From NCBI RefSeq assembly GCF_001431315.2, contig NZ_LKHV02000001.1, positions 1,178,001 to 1,242,000 of the forward strand: DNA of 64,000 bases, given 5' to 3'. The notes below the pieces were generated by a model that had not been told where the DNA came from, searched no databases, and saw only the letters and a list, made by a program, of their open reading frames with translations. A program made the position numbers and the translations under genes. Positions 47,212 to 56,582 of the stretch are shown piece by piece. Position 1 is the first letter of the stretch. Each line of letters begins with the position of its first letter. This DNA comes from Candidatus Berkiella cookevillensis (lineage in GTDB: Bacteria; Pseudomonadota; Gammaproteobacteria; Berkiellales; Berkiellaceae).

Positions 47212-47760
47212 ATGGTTATGAAGAAAAAAGCAACACACAAAAAAGTGATGCAAATGAAGCCCAAAGCAAAGGTTAAAGCAAAGACCAAAGCTAAGGCGAA
47301 AGTGAAAAAAGCATCAACGAAGAAAGCAGTTAAAATGACAAAGCGTGAGCAAACACTGAGCAAAGTAGTAAAGCTACTTAAAGCAAGTGAAAAGCGCTTA
47401 AAAAAACAGTTAGTGGATTTACAGAAAAAGCATAAGAGTGCAATTCTAAAAGCACGTAAATTAATGAAGCAAAAACTTGCTGAAAAGTCCAAAGTACATT
47501 TAAAAGCAAAGAATGAAATGGCAAAGAAATTTAAAATGCTGGTAAAAACGCTTAAGAAAGCGGATAGTAAAAAAACAAAATCAGGAATAAAGAAAAAAGT
47601 AACCAAAAAAGTAGCTAAGAAAGTAGCTGTAAAAGAAAAATCAAAAGCACCAAAAATGAAAAAAAAATTGAAAAAAGTAATGAAAAAACGCCCAGTTGAA
47701 AAGAAAATGGCACGCTTTAAGAGTAAATCATCCCATCGAAAGATGAGAAAAGCAGCGTAA
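47212..47760 (+). CDS. Histone H1-like lysine-rich DNA-binding protein
   Basis: The 182-residue protein is extremely rich in lysine. Lys/Ala tails (KPKAKVKAKTKAKAKVKKAS and KKVTKKVAKKVAVKEK) flank a central, probably coiled helix (LLKASEKRLKKQLVDLQKKH). Such proteins (Hc1/Hc2 of Chlamydia, Hq1 of Coxiella, AlgP) condense or organise DNA. ATG 47212 follows SD GAGGAG; an in-frame TTG at 47191 precedes the SD and is unlikely. A strong terminator follows it. Confidence 0.82.
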   Translation: MVMKKKATHKKVMQMKPKAKVKAKTKAKAKVKKASTKKAVKMTKREQTLSKVVKLLKASEKRLKKQLVDLQKKHKSAILKARKLMKQKLAEKSKVHLKAKNEMAKKFKMLVKTLKKADSKKTKSGIKKKVTKKVAKKVAVKEKSKAPKMKKKLKKVMKKRPVEKKMARFKSKSSHRKMRKAA

Positions 47761-47776
47761 CTGTAAGACAATTATA

Positions 47777-47823
47777 ATGGCGTACACCTATAGTCACCGT
47801 AAGACTATAGTACGCCATTTTTT
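47777..47823 (+). terminator. Strong rho-independent terminator after the H1-like gene
   Basis: A long hairpin: AATGGCGTAC and GTACGCCATT as the outer arms, CTATAGTC and GACTATAG as the inner arms with loop ACCGTAA, followed by TTTTTT. It ends the H1-like transcript 15 bp before the next ATG. Confidence 0.9.
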
Positions 47824-47837
47824 TATGAGATATTATT

Positions 47838-48323
47838 ATGAATGGAATTCAAAACCCCTACGCCATTGATAAATTAATGGAAGAAACCCGCAAAATAGCG
47901 AATGCCTATTACCAAAATACCGGCAAAACACTCCCTATTAGCAATGAATTAGGTCGCTTTGATGCTCAGAAAATTCTTGAGTTGCAAAGCTTGACACATC
48001 CTGAAGTGGGGGTAGATTTTTTGGGGACAGGTCGATTTGCCTCACAGAAATTTGTTGTTAAAAGTCGTGTAATCTTTAAACCACAAAAGTCAGGACATCG
48101 AATGGGAGCATTGAGTCTAGAGGGAAATTGGGATAGCGCAATTCTGGTAGTTTATAATGCAGAATATAAGCCAGATGAAATTTATATGACAAAGAAAGAT
48201 GATATCATCCAAGCAATAGGGCATACCACGTATAATCAGCGTAATGGCTTTTCAATTGCTAAGTTTAAAGCTTTAGGCGTATTGGTCTGGGATTCTATCA
48301 ATGGATATAGTTTTCACACATGA
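47838..48323 (+). CDS. Conserved hypothetical protein (DUF6998-like)
   Basis: The 161-residue soluble protein has the pattern FVVKSRVIF, then GHRMGALSLEGNWDSAILVVYNAEYKPDEIYMTKKDDI (parts: RMGALSLEGNWDSAILVVY and EYKPDEIYMTKKDDI). I recall this pattern from DUF6998 proteins found next to restriction or defence genes, but no such genes are here. The spacing GVDFLG...FVVKSR could be a PD-(D/E)xK nuclease core, which is speculation. It is isolated between a terminator and a repeat. Confidence 0.6.
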   Translation: MNGIQNPYAIDKLMEETRKIANAYYQNTGKTLPISNELGRFDAQKILELQSLTHPEVGVDFLGTGRFASQKFVVKSRVIFKPQKSGHRMGALSLEGNWDSAILVVYNAEYKPDEIYMTKKDDIIQAIGHTTYNQRNGFSIAKFKALGVLVWDSINGYSFHT

Positions 48324-48326
48324 ATT

Positions 48327-48560
48327 TTAGAGAAGGGCGCGCGCTTCCTCACAATCCTCTCATGTATACCCACAACAGATGATTCTTCGGTTAGGCGGCA
48401 AGCGTTCGAGCAATAGGAGTGTATACAAAATACATGACTATTGTGAGATACGCGAAGCCAACAACACCGAAGATTCATCTGTGAAGGGTATATCTCACAC
48501 ACACATCCTGTTGCTAGAGGCTTGACACCTATTCGATATATGAGTATACGTGGATATTTA
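48327..48560 (+). repeat. Dispersed repeat, family 2, divergent copy
   Basis: This space before tsaB shares CTCACAATCCTC, CATGTATAC, TTGCTAGAGGCTTGACACCT and ATTCGATATATGAG-like blocks with the copies at 57021 and 60562. It also has internal inverted arms such as ACAGATGATTCTTCGG / CCGAAGATTCATCTGT. No gene is seen in the 309-bp gap. Confidence 0.6.
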
Positions 48561-48632
48561 ATTGACAAATTCCTATCAAAATGACTAAATATCAAGTCTG
48601 ATTTTCTTGTACATGCACCCAGTTAGTATTTA

Positions 48633-49364
48633 ATGACAAATATTCATACAATCCTTGGTTTTGAGACCTCAACAGACGTTTCTAGTGTAGCGCTCCTTCA
48701 TCATGGTAAATGGTACACGCGCTCAAATTCAACGCTCAAAATGCATAGTGAGCTGATTTTGCCTATGTTACAGTCGATGTTACAAGAGGCTGAGATTGAA
48801 TGTTCGGATGTACAAGCGATTGCAACAGGTGTGGGGCCCGGTAGCTTTACGGGTGTGAGATTAGGTGTGGGGTTAGCGCAGGCGTTGGGTTTTGGTCTTG
48901 ATATTCCTATTTTTCCTATTTCTACTTTAAGCGCTTTGGCCTATAGTGCCATTGAAGCGAGCAAGAGTGCGCCGGATGCGTTGATTTTGGCTGCTTGGGA
49001 TGCACGTATGCAAGGTATTTACTGGGGGCTTTATCAAACCTGTCTTAATTTAGGTGTACAGCCTTTGCTGTGCGATAGATTATCTTCACCTGAAGAAATG
49101 AATATGGGTGAATTTAGAAATAAACCACTGATTGTTGTGGGTTCCGGTTTTGATCCATACTGTGAAAAAATTCCTGAACAATGGGTAGATAATTGGCAGG
49201 AAAAATATAATCAAAGATTGAGTGATCATTATCCAAGCGCAAAAGAAATTGTGTTGCTGGCAGAGATGGCAATCAATGCGGGTAGGGGGGCTGTTTTGCC
49301 TGAAGAATTATTGCCACATTATATCAGAAACAATGTTGCACAGGTAAAGATTAAGAACGGCTGA
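48633..49364 (+). CDS. tsaB: tRNA threonylcarbamoyladenosine synthesis protein TsaB
   Basis: TsaB is a partner of TsaD/TsaE in forming t6A37 of ANN-decoding tRNAs. The 243-residue protein has the ASKHA-fold opening ILGFETSTDVSSVALL and the signature ATGVGPGSFTGVRLGVGLAQ. It stands alone. The 234-bp gap after it shows no feature. Confidence 0.94.
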   Translation: MTNIHTILGFETSTDVSSVALLHHGKWYTRSNSTLKMHSELILPMLQSMLQEAEIECSDVQAIATGVGPGSFTGVRLGVGLAQALGFGLDIPIFPISTLSALAYSAIEASKSAPDALILAAWDARMQGIYWGLYQTCLNLGVQPLLCDRLSSPEEMNMGEFRNKPLIVVGSGFDPYCEKIPEQWVDNWQEKYNQRLSDHYPSAKEIVLLAEMAINAGRGAVLPEELLPHYIRNNVAQVKIKNG

Positions 49365-49598
49365 TATTCTTTGCAACCTACCTAAAACTATAAGCCATTC
49401 ACCATCATCAGGGCAAAAGCGCTGACAAACTATCTGATGGTAAGTTATTTCACATATCATATCCAGACTACACTGATCTTTGAAACAAGATTTTATCAAG
49501 AGCTATTGCATTTCCGCTCCAGGGTGTAGATACATCGAACTTTTTGTGAGTATTCCTGTCTTAAACACAACGCTGCATGATTAAGATGAGGAATTCAA

Positions 49599-52235
49599 GT
49601 GGCTACTGTTTTTTTTGATAAAAATCGACTAGAAAGCTGTATTAACAGACTTCTAAGTGAAGAGGCGATTCCACAAGATTTAGCAGAAGATATTTTAGCC
49701 TGGGAAGATATTAACTCCATAAACAACCAAGGCGTTACAGCACTGCACTATGCTGCAAAAAACGGGTTATTAAATGAATTTAAAGAGTTAATTGAGCTTG
49801 GCGCAGTCATCAATCATGATGAATCAGTGCTTGCCTCAGCTGTTGCAGCTGGGAAACTTGAAATTATTAAATATATACTAGAAAATTGGAGTGAAAATGA
49901 TATTCTTCATACAAATGATAAAAAGCAAAATGCTTTGCACATTGCAGCCAAAGAAGGGCAGCTTGAATCTTTTGAATTGCTATACAATAACGAACACTTT
50001 CAGTCACATTTTTTAGATCAAGATGTTGATGGTAAGATTCCGTTTGATCTTGCCACGGTAGAATTTTTGCAAATAATGCAAGAGCGCTTAGCAAGTAATC
50101 AAAATGATCTTGATAACTTAACATTCGATGATGTCTCTAGGCCACTAACCTTAGATAATATAATTGAATTTCTTAAGCTTAAAAATATCATCACCAAAGA
50201 TTTTGCTACTGAAATCTTGGCAAAAAATGACATTAATACACCAAACCGTGAAGGACAGACAGCCCTGCATATTGTGTCTGAAAAGGGCGATTTAGCGCTC
50301 GTGAAAGCATTAAATCAACTAGGCGCTTTAAATAAAGGCGACAAAGACAATAATACAGCTTTCCTTTTGGCTGCATCAAAAGGAAATACAGAGATTGTCA
50401 AATATTTTTTAGAAATATGGGAAAGTGATGATATTCTTGCTATAAATAATGATAGACAGAATGCTTTGCACGTTGCAATTAGATCTAATCAATTAGAAGT
50501 AGCGATGTTACTACTTTCAGACGAGCGATTTTTACCTCATTTACAAGATAGAGACTTTTATCGTCAAACCCCATTTTTGCTTGCTGTAAGACAAAAAGCC
50601 GATGAACTTATTAGAAAAATCAGCAAAGATCCTGAACTGGTTGTTCAGCGATTATCTAATTACGGAAAACCTCTCCTCGATCTTTCTCAATCAGTTCTTA
50701 ATGAAAAATTATCGGCATATTTAAAGTTGAAGAAACGCGACGATAGAGAGCTTATTGATAATCGTGGTAATTGTAATGGTTGGGCACTTCTCTATCAAAT
50801 ATATCTTACTATGAAAAAAGAAAATGAATTTTTTAATTTATTAACGGAAATAGCATCTTGGGATGGTTTAGAAAATTCATTGATTGAGAATAACATAACC
50901 CACACCTTGCATAAAAATTACAAAAATAAAGAAGAAATTTTTGATCAAATTATCAATGCGTTGGCTATTCTCCAATTTTCATCTCCTGCAACGAGTGATT
51001 TACAGTTGGCTGGATGGCATCAGGCCGGACGAGCTGAGCAATATGAGCTGATTAAAGATGTATCATCAGAGCGCCAGTTAAAAACAGAATTTTCTTATGA
51101 ATTTACTGGTGTGAGTGAGACTCAGTTAAAAGAGATATTAGATATATTTTCGCTAAATTACGGAGCAAGCATTGATATTACCTGTAATAATCATGTGGTA
51201 ACCTGTTATATTACGAATGATGGAAAATTCAAATATTACGATTCTAATTTTAAAAATCAAATTGATGAAATAAATAATAGCACACAACTGGCAAACATGA
51301 TGCTTAATCAATCATTTAAAAAAGAAGATTTTTTAAGTAAAGATTCTATGGATATCAGATTTGTTGGTTATAGATTCTATAACCAACGATCCAATGATCT
51401 TGATTCCAAAAATCTTGCCAAAAACAGATTTAAACTATCCAAAAATTCTGAAAATGGTTTTAACTCATTGCATTATGCAGTGATGACAAATAACACTAAT
51501 GAGATAGCAAGAATTATGAGACGCAATTCTCAACTAATGTTTCAGGCGGATAATCATGGTATCACACCTTTGAGGATGGCTATTTGTCAACAAATGGAAT
51601 ATATTTTAAGCTGTATTTCAAAATCAGAGTATTTTTCTGGATATTTAAATTTTAGAGAAATAGCTAATCTTGAGCCAACATTTATTAGAAAATTATTTAC
51701 AGATGGTTGGCTTAAACCTAGCGATATTGATGCAAATAGAAATACTTTTCTTAATTGTGCAATTGGATATCAAGATCCGGAAATTGCTAAAGCAATCCTT
51801 GCTCAAGAAGATTGGGTTCCGAATGTGCACGATTTTAAAGATGCGCTGTTTTATCATGCGAATGACGAAGTTTTGCAAATAATGATGATGAAAGACGTAG
51901 CGTGGTTTAAAGATCTTAATGACCAAGAAAAAACGAGATCACTTATCGTCGCAGTTAAATATAAAAACGCATCTAATGTTCTTCAGTTAATCAATCTTGG
52001 TGCAGATCCAACAATAAAAGATGGCAAGGGGGCTTCTGCATCAGATTATGCGATGAATGACGCAGAAATATTAGCTTTGCTGAATCAGCGAGAAAGAAGC
52101 AAAGAAATAAAAAAACATCAAACGAATAGAAAATCTTTAGTGTTTGCTGCGAAGATACCTATGGAGTCATTACCAACAAAGAAAGATTCAGCGTCACCAA
52201 CAACTGTGGAATCATCCAAAAAGCCACGCAATTAA
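49599..52235 (+). CDS. Ankyrin-repeat protein with papain-like cysteine protease core, candidate effector
   Basis: The 878-residue protein begins with about seven ankyrin repeats (VTALHYAAKNGLLNEFKELI, QNALHIAAKEGQLESFELL, QTALHIVSEKGDLALVKAL) to about residue 340. The middle (380-600) has C392 in GNCNGWALLY, H532 in NNHVVTCYI and D548 in KYYDSN, the order and context of a papain/C58-type triad. Further ankyrin-like repeats (about 630-840: NSLHYAVMTNNTNEIARIM) and a short basic tail follow. There is no signal peptide. The start is GTG 49599 with SD GAGG. Ankyrin effectors such as L. pneumophila AnkH have a comparable build. Protease activity and secretion are inferred. Confidence 0.8.
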   Translation: MATVFFDKNRLESCINRLLSEEAIPQDLAEDILAWEDINSINNQGVTALHYAAKNGLLNEFKELIELGAVINHDESVLASAVAAGKLEIIKYILENWSENDILHTNDKKQNALHIAAKEGQLESFELLYNNEHFQSHFLDQDVDGKIPFDLATVEFLQIMQERLASNQNDLDNLTFDDVSRPLTLDNIIEFLKLKNIITKDFATEILAKNDINTPNREGQTALHIVSEKGDLALVKALNQLGALNKGDKDNNTAFLLAASKGNTEIVKYFLEIWESDDILAINNDRQNALHVAIRSNQLEVAMLLLSDERFLPHLQDRDFYRQTPFLLAVRQKADELIRKISKDPELVVQRLSNYGKPLLDLSQSVLNEKLSAYLKLKKRDDRELIDNRGNCNGWALLYQIYLTMKKENEFFNLLTEIASWDGLENSLIENNITHTLHKNYKNKEEIFDQIINALAILQFSSPATSDLQLAGWHQAGRAEQYELIKDVSSERQLKTEFSYEFTGVSETQLKEILDIFSLNYGASIDITCNNHVVTCYITNDGKFKYYDSNFKNQIDEINNSTQLANMMLNQSFKKEDFLSKDSMDIRFVGYRFYNQRSNDLDSKNLAKNRFKLSKNSENGFNSLHYAVMTNNTNEIARIMRRNSQLMFQADNHGITPLRMAICQQMEYILSCISKSEYFSGYLNFREIANLEPTFIRKLFTDGWLKPSDIDANRNTFLNCAIGYQDPEIAKAILAQEDWVPNVHDFKDALFYHANDEVLQIMMMKDVAWFKDLNDQEKTRSLIVAVKYKNASNVLQLINLGADPTIKDGKGASASDYAMNDAEILALLNQRERSKEIKKHQTNRKSLVFAAKIPMESLPTKKDSASPTTVESSKKPRN

Positions 52236-52267
52236 TTGTGCTATTCAAAGACTCTTTGCTTGAAGAT

Positions 52268-53398
52268 CTAGGTGAGCAACTGCTCAAGCACCGACTCATA
52301 GATGCGGGACAAGGTGAGTAAGTCACTGATTTGAACATGTTCATTGACTTGATGAATGGTTGCGTTGATAAGTCCTAATTCTGCAACGTGACAACCATAT
52401 TCCGCAAAAAATCGACCATCCGATGTGCCACCTTTGGTGCAACATCTGGGCTTTAGTTTTTGTTCTGATTCTACTGCATTCAACAGTGCTTTTATCAATG
52501 GACTGTCTATCTCTGTGTAGAATGTATTGCCTACACAATGCCATCTGAGATCAAATTCAAAAGCTTGTTGATGCAACAGTGCTTCTATTTGAGATTGTAT
52601 AATTTTGCTGTTTAAAGGCGGAGAGAAACGAATATTGAAATTTACATCCAAATGAGATGGAATAACATTAGTGGCACCTGTACCTGCTTGAATATTTACG
52701 ATTTGCAAGTTGGTTTCTGGAAATAAAGGATCTGCTTTTTGCCACTGGATGTTTAAGAGTTCGTTTAAGGCTTGTACAGCAAAATGAACAGGGTTGCGTG
52801 CAAGATGCGGATAAGCAACATGCCCTTGTTTTCCTCGAATAGTTAAAAAACCTGTTAACGAACCTCTACGGCCTACTTTAATCACATCGCCTAGGATTGT
52901 TTCACTGCTCGGCTCTCCCACTAAGCACCAGGTGGGAATTTCATTACGTTTTTTTAAAATTTCTAAAACAGCGCGAGTGCCATGAATAGAAGGACCTTCT
53001 TCATCACTGGTAATGAGAAAGGCAAGACTGCTTTCTTTCAGCGTATTTTTTGCTAAAAACCGTTCGCAAGCAGTGATCATGGCTGCTAAGCCGCCTTTCA
53101 TGTCTGCGGCACCCCTGCCATAAAGTAATCCATCTGCTTGCATTGCCGCAAAAGGAGGATAATGCCATTGTGCTTCATTACCCACAGGCACCACGTCAGT
53201 ATGGCCAGCTAGGACGAGCAGGGGGGCTTTATCTCCGATTCTCGCCCATAGATTGCTTACACCTTCTATTTCAAAGCGCTCGATACGAAAACCCATTTGA
53301 GTCAGGCGTTGTATAATAATATCCTGACAGCCTAGATCTTTGGGAGTAATAGAGGGGCAGCGAATTAAAGCTTCAGTCAATGCAAGGGTTGATTCCAT
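52268..53398 (-). CDS. dapE: Succinyl-diaminopimelate desuccinylase
   Basis: DapE hydrolyses N-succinyl-L,L-diaminopimelate in lysine and peptidoglycan synthesis. The 376-residue zinc enzyme has LAGHTDVVPVG, YGRGAADMKGGLAA and ITSDEEGPSIHGT with the metal ligands and the catalytic glutamate. It is 13 bp downstream of dapD, so the two enzymes of the succinyl branch are co-transcribed. Confidence 0.96.
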   Translation of the reverse strand: MESTLALTEALIRCPSITPKDLGCQDIIIQRLTQMGFRIERFEIEGVSNLWARIGDKAPLLVLAGHTDVVPVGNEAQWHYPPFAAMQADGLLYGRGAADMKGGLAAMITACERFLAKNTLKESSLAFLITSDEEGPSIHGTRAVLEILKKRNEIPTWCLVGEPSSETILGDVIKVGRRGSLTGFLTIRGKQGHVAYPHLARNPVHFAVQALNELLNIQWQKADPLFPETNLQIVNIQAGTGATNVIPSHLDVNFNIRFSPPLNSKIIQSQIEALLHQQAFEFDLRWHCVGNTFYTEIDSPLIKALLNAVESEQKLKPRCCTKGGTSDGRFFAEYGCHVAELGLINATIHQVNEHVQISDLLTLSRIYESVLEQLLT

Positions 53399-53411
53399 AT
53401 CTTAAATGCTC

Positions 53412-54263
53412 CTACAAATGACAATCACGTAATAGTTCATTAATTGCTACTTTTTGTCTGGTTTTGTCATCTACCTTTTTCACAATGATGGCCGCATATA
53501 AATTATATTTTTTATCAGAAGAGGGAAGCGTGCCTGATACGACAACTGAACCGCGTGGTACCCTTCCATAATAAATTTCGCCCGTTTCTCTGTCATAGAT
53601 ACGTGTGCTTTGCCCAATGTAAACACCCATTGAAATCACTGAGTTTTCTTCAACAATAACGCCTTCTACAATTTCAGAACGTGCGCCAATAAAGCAATTG
53701 TCTTCAATAATAGTCGGAGAGGCTTGTAAAGGTTCTAAAACGCCACCGATACCTACACCACCAGAAATGTGTACATTTTTACCAATCTGCGCACAAGATC
53801 CAATAGTTGCCCATGTATCAACCAGCGTGCCTGTGTCTACAAAAGCACCTACATTGATGTAGCTGGGCATGATGATCGTGTTTTTAGCAAGGTGCGCACC
53901 GATACGAACACAGGCGGGGGGAACAATACGTGCTCCCAAATTTTCAAAATCTGACTGGGTGAAATTTTGAAATTGAAGTGGCAACTTATCAAAAAATTGC
54001 GTGAAGCCGCCATCAATTGGCTTATTGGGGAACAATTTAAAGGATAATAAAATTGCCTGCTTCACCCACTCATTGACTTGCCAGCCAGTACTGGTTGGAT
54101 GAGCCACACGTAGTGCACCAACTTCTAATAAGCTAAAGCACTGTGTAACGGCTTTTTTAATAGGGTCAAAAACGGGGTTGGTAGGGCTTAGATCGGCTCT
54201 TTGATTCCATGCTTGAGTGATAAGATTCATCAATGCAGCATCAGAGTGTAAATTATTGTTCAT
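53412..54263 (-). CDS. dapD: Tetrahydrodipicolinate N-succinyltransferase
   Basis: DapD succinylates tetrahydrodipicolinate with succinyl-CoA. The 283-residue protein has the left-handed beta-helix hexapeptide repeats ([47 protein letters not shown]) of this family. It is the first gene of dapD-dapE. Confidence 0.97.
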   Translation of the reverse strand: MNNNLHSDAALMNLITQAWNQRADLSPTNPVFDPIKKAVTQCFSLLEVGALRVAHPTSTGWQVNEWVKQAILLSFKLFPNKPIDGGFTQFFDKLPLQFQNFTQSDFENLGARIVPPACVRIGAHLAKNTIIMPSYINVGAFVDTGTLVDTWATIGSCAQIGKNVHISGGVGIGGVLEPLQASPTIIEDNCFIGARSEIVEGVIVEENSVISMGVYIGQSTRIYDRETGEIYYGRVPRGSVVVSGTLPSSDKKYNLYAAIIVKKVDDKTRQKVAINELLRDCHL

Positions 54264-54446
54264 TTATTCTATATACCTTTAAGGAAAGCAGGAATAATTA
54301 GTTTGTTAGCATTCTTTTTGGGTGGATCATGATGGTAAAATGCAAAGTAGCTAATCAACAAAAAATGCATCTGTGGTGACTATATTAGCAGTTATCAGAT
54401 TTAGCGTCTAATGGGCAATCAGAGTGAAGACTTGGAAAATTGAGGC

Positions 54447-54483
54447 AAAAAAAACAGCCGATACTATTGCTAGTATCGGCTTT
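54447..54483 (-). terminator. Rho-independent terminator of the second icm cassette
   Basis: On the minus strand the stem GCCGATACTA / TAGTATCGGC with loop GCAA is followed by a run of T. It lies 20 bp after the icmD copy at 54503 and separates the icm cassette from dapD-dapE. Confidence 0.9.
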
Positions 54484-54502
54484 AGGTTATTAGGGCTGAA
54501 GA

Positions 54503-54949
54503 CTAGGGCGAACCACTGCCTTCATTACCGCTCAAGCCGCCACCACTTGCGTCAGCACGACCAGTGTCACCACCGTCACCCCAAATGGTTTGACCACCGG
54601 AACTAATGATGTTTGGTAAGAACACCAAACCAGCAGCAATACAGAGCAATACAATAGGTTGGCTTAAAGGTACTTGTGTTGGGTTGTCTTTATGTGCTTT
54701 GAATTTCAACATACCCATCATTGCAAAACCAACGCCTGCTACATAGCTTGCAGCAGTAATCAATTTTGCAACACCACTCATACTTTTAGTTACTTCGGTA
54801 CCTACGTCACCAAGTGATTTACCACCACCACCGGCCATGACTAAGTCCGATATGAGAAATAGGGCAATCAAAGAACCAAAGTAAACGCATAGCGTGAGCA
54901 GCGTTTGCCCTTGGCTCTTCGGTGCCACCGTTATTACATTACTTTTCAT
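54503..54949 (-). CDS. icmD: IcmD/DotP, second copy
   Basis: IcmD/DotP is a small inner-membrane component of the Dot/Icm machine. The 148-residue protein has a signal-like first membrane segment, SLGDVGTEVTKSMSGVAKLI, two more hydrophobic stretches and the conserved AHKDNPTQVPLSQPI. It differs from the first copy (60784) in having a longer glycine/serine tail (ASGGGLSGNEGSGSP). ATG 54949 follows a good SD (AGGAGAG); an upstream in-frame start is unlikely. It is the last gene of the icmC-icmJ-icmD set and is closed by a terminator. Confidence 0.9.
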   Translation of the reverse strand: MKSNVITVAPKSQGQTLLTLCVYFGSLIALFLISDLVMAGGGGKSLGDVGTEVTKSMSGVAKLITAASYVAGVGFAMMGMLKFKAHKDNPTQVPLSQPIVLLCIAAGLVFLPNIISSGGQTIWGDGGDTGRADASGGGLSGNEGSGSP

Positions 54950-54997
54950 AGCTCTCTCCTCTATATTGAGAAACAATAAACGTACATTTCAGAACAA

Positions 54998-55612
54998 CTA
55001 AAGCGGTACTTTTGCAAAAACCGTTTTTTTCCAGTAATCAATTTGTGGTGCAAATGCTTTTCGAGAAGGCAGTAATTTTAAATGTCTCATTACTTCATGT
55101 TGCGCTTGCTCTTTACTTAAATTTGCATCTAATAACCCTTGTCCAAATATTTTGGGATCACTCGCATCTGGGCCAAAACAATTGACAACATCTTTTGTTC
55201 TATCTTTTAGGCTCATATGAACGGATTGCAGTTTCCCTTTGTATACAGAATCTTTGTCTAGTGAACAGTATAGAACGCGACAAAAATTATGCAGATCAGA
55301 TTGGCTTATTTCGGGCAAATAAATAATTCTTCCACCTGAGTTTCCATCCATCCCAACGGCATCAATAAAAAAACATTGTGCACAAAAACAGCAGGCCGTT
55401 GCTAAATTATCAATATTATTGTTCTTATAATTTTGGTCTATATTTACAACTTCGTGAAATTCTTTTGAAAAAAAACCACAATATCTGCACGTATAATGAT
55501 CACGTTGCAAAACTTTTTTCTTGATTAGCAAGAATTTATTATTTTTTTTCCGCGCATGGTATATTCTCCAAGCTCCTTTTTGTGCGGTTAATGTAATTGG
55601 TAGTAGGTCCAT
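54998..55612 (-). CDS. icmJ: IcmJ/DotN, second copy
   Basis: IcmJ/DotN is part of the coupling complex with DotL, DotM, IcmS and IcmW that delivers effectors. The 204-residue protein has the two zinc-type cysteine pairs, CRYCGFFSKEFHEVVNID and ACCFCAQCFFID. More than half of its residues match the first copy (61226), with cysteines and tail (YWKKTVFAKVPL) kept, so it is not decaying. It starts 18 bp after icmC copy 2. Confidence 0.92.
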   Translation of the reverse strand: MDLLPITLTAQKGAWRIYHARKKNNKFLLIKKKVLQRDHYTCRYCGFFSKEFHEVVNIDQNYKNNNIDNLATACCFCAQCFFIDAVGMDGNSGGRIIYLPEISQSDLHNFCRVLYCSLDKDSVYKGKLQSVHMSLKDRTKDVVNCFGPDASDPKIFGQGLLDANLSKEQAQHEVMRHLKLLPSRKAFAPQIDYWKKTVFAKVPL

Positions 55613-55630
55613 AGTATGTTCTCTTTTAAA

Positions 55631-56182
55631 TTAAACCGTTAGACCAAAAGTTCTTGCCAGTAGATTCACGGTATCAATGACATTAATCAGCAATACACCG
55701 CCTACAATATGAACAATACCTTTACCGATGCTGCCTGGTTGTGAGCCAGAATGTCCCATCTTAGATAAAATAATCCAACCTCGTAAAAAGGCGATATAGC
55801 CAATGAGTTTCATGTAATTTACAATGATTTCACTTATTTCACGCCAGCGTTCTACACCAGAAATGGTGACATAGCCAATAAGCTCGCTTGCTGCGGCTGT
55901 GTCGCCGGTTGCAAATACAGTGGTTAAGGAAGATTCAAGGGTTCGGGGAAAGTAAACAAGAATAACGCCGACAATGATCCAGACCATAGGGCCTGCTAAT
56001 TCGCCTCGTTGAGCGGATGACATGGTTACGTTCGCAAGTTGTCTATACATCATCAGACCTCTAACGACCATGCCTACGCCTAGCACATAGGATAATGCAA
56101 CAATTAAAGCCTTTAAGCTTGTAAAGGCATAAGATAAATTTTGTAGTGCCAAATCTAAACTAAAGCTGCTTGTATCAATCAT
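55631..56182 (-). CDS. icmC: IcmC/DotE, second copy
   Basis: IcmC/DotE is a polytopic inner-membrane Dot/Icm protein. At 183 residues it has exactly the length of the first copy with the start I chose there. By ungapped comparison about half of the residues are identical, most in RGLMMYR, SAQRGE-AGPMV and the block FLRGWIILSKMGH with QPGSIGKG. Four hydrophobic segments are visible. It opens the second cassette. Confidence 0.92.
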   Translation of the reverse strand: MIDTSSFSLDLALQNLSYAFTSLKALIVALSYVLGVGMVVRGLMMYRQLANVTMSSAQRGELAGPMVWIIVGVILVYFPRTLESSLTTVFATGDTAAASELIGYVTISGVERWREISEIIVNYMKLIGYIAFLRGWIILSKMGHSGSQPGSIGKGIVHIVGGVLLINVIDTVNLLARTFGLTV

Positions 56183-56524
56183 CGTTGACTCGCTTGCATG
56201 AAGCTACACTGTTACTTCAATTTTAGCAGAAGAAGCTCATGCTATTTTAAAACTACAATATTGAGACAATAAATTTTCAGCAGAGTTCCCCTCTTAATAA
56301 AGAAGATATATTATTAAGGTAGATAATTTCAACAGTATATGGTTGGTGGTCAGTTTTGCAGAAGAACTGTATTAAAGAGGCATTCTTAGTATAGAGATAG
56401 CATAAATATAAATTTTTTGGATGCATTATCTTTAGATAGCAAGAAGAAGAGTCGGGTAGAGGCAGGTATTATACATCTAAAAAAAAACAGAAATTGCCCC
56501 ATGGATAATAAGCCATTTTCTGGC
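56183..56524. other. Upstream region of the second icm cassette
   Basis: About 340 bp, AT-rich, without a credible gene on either strand. It must hold the minus-strand promoter of icmC copy 2. I see no convincing paired -35/-10 or PmrA-like repeat, so none is placed. Confidence 0.5.
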
Positions 56525-56551
56525 ACAAAAAAACGCCCAGTAGGGCGTTTT
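56525..56551 (-). terminator. Terminator of the RRM gene
   Basis: AAACGCCC / GGGCGTTT with a 4-base loop is flanked by A-run on one side and T-run on the other, so it can work in both directions. It lies about 30 bp after the RRM gene. Confidence 0.85.
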
Positions 56552-56582
56552 AAAAACAATCAGCAAGGATTTCGCTTAAAGA

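Noticed and set aside
47184-47771. 195-codon hydrophobic, phenylalanine-rich frame on the minus strand
   Set aside because: It is the exact antisense of the lysine-rich H1-like gene (AAA/AAG read as TTT/CTT), which makes an apparent membrane protein.
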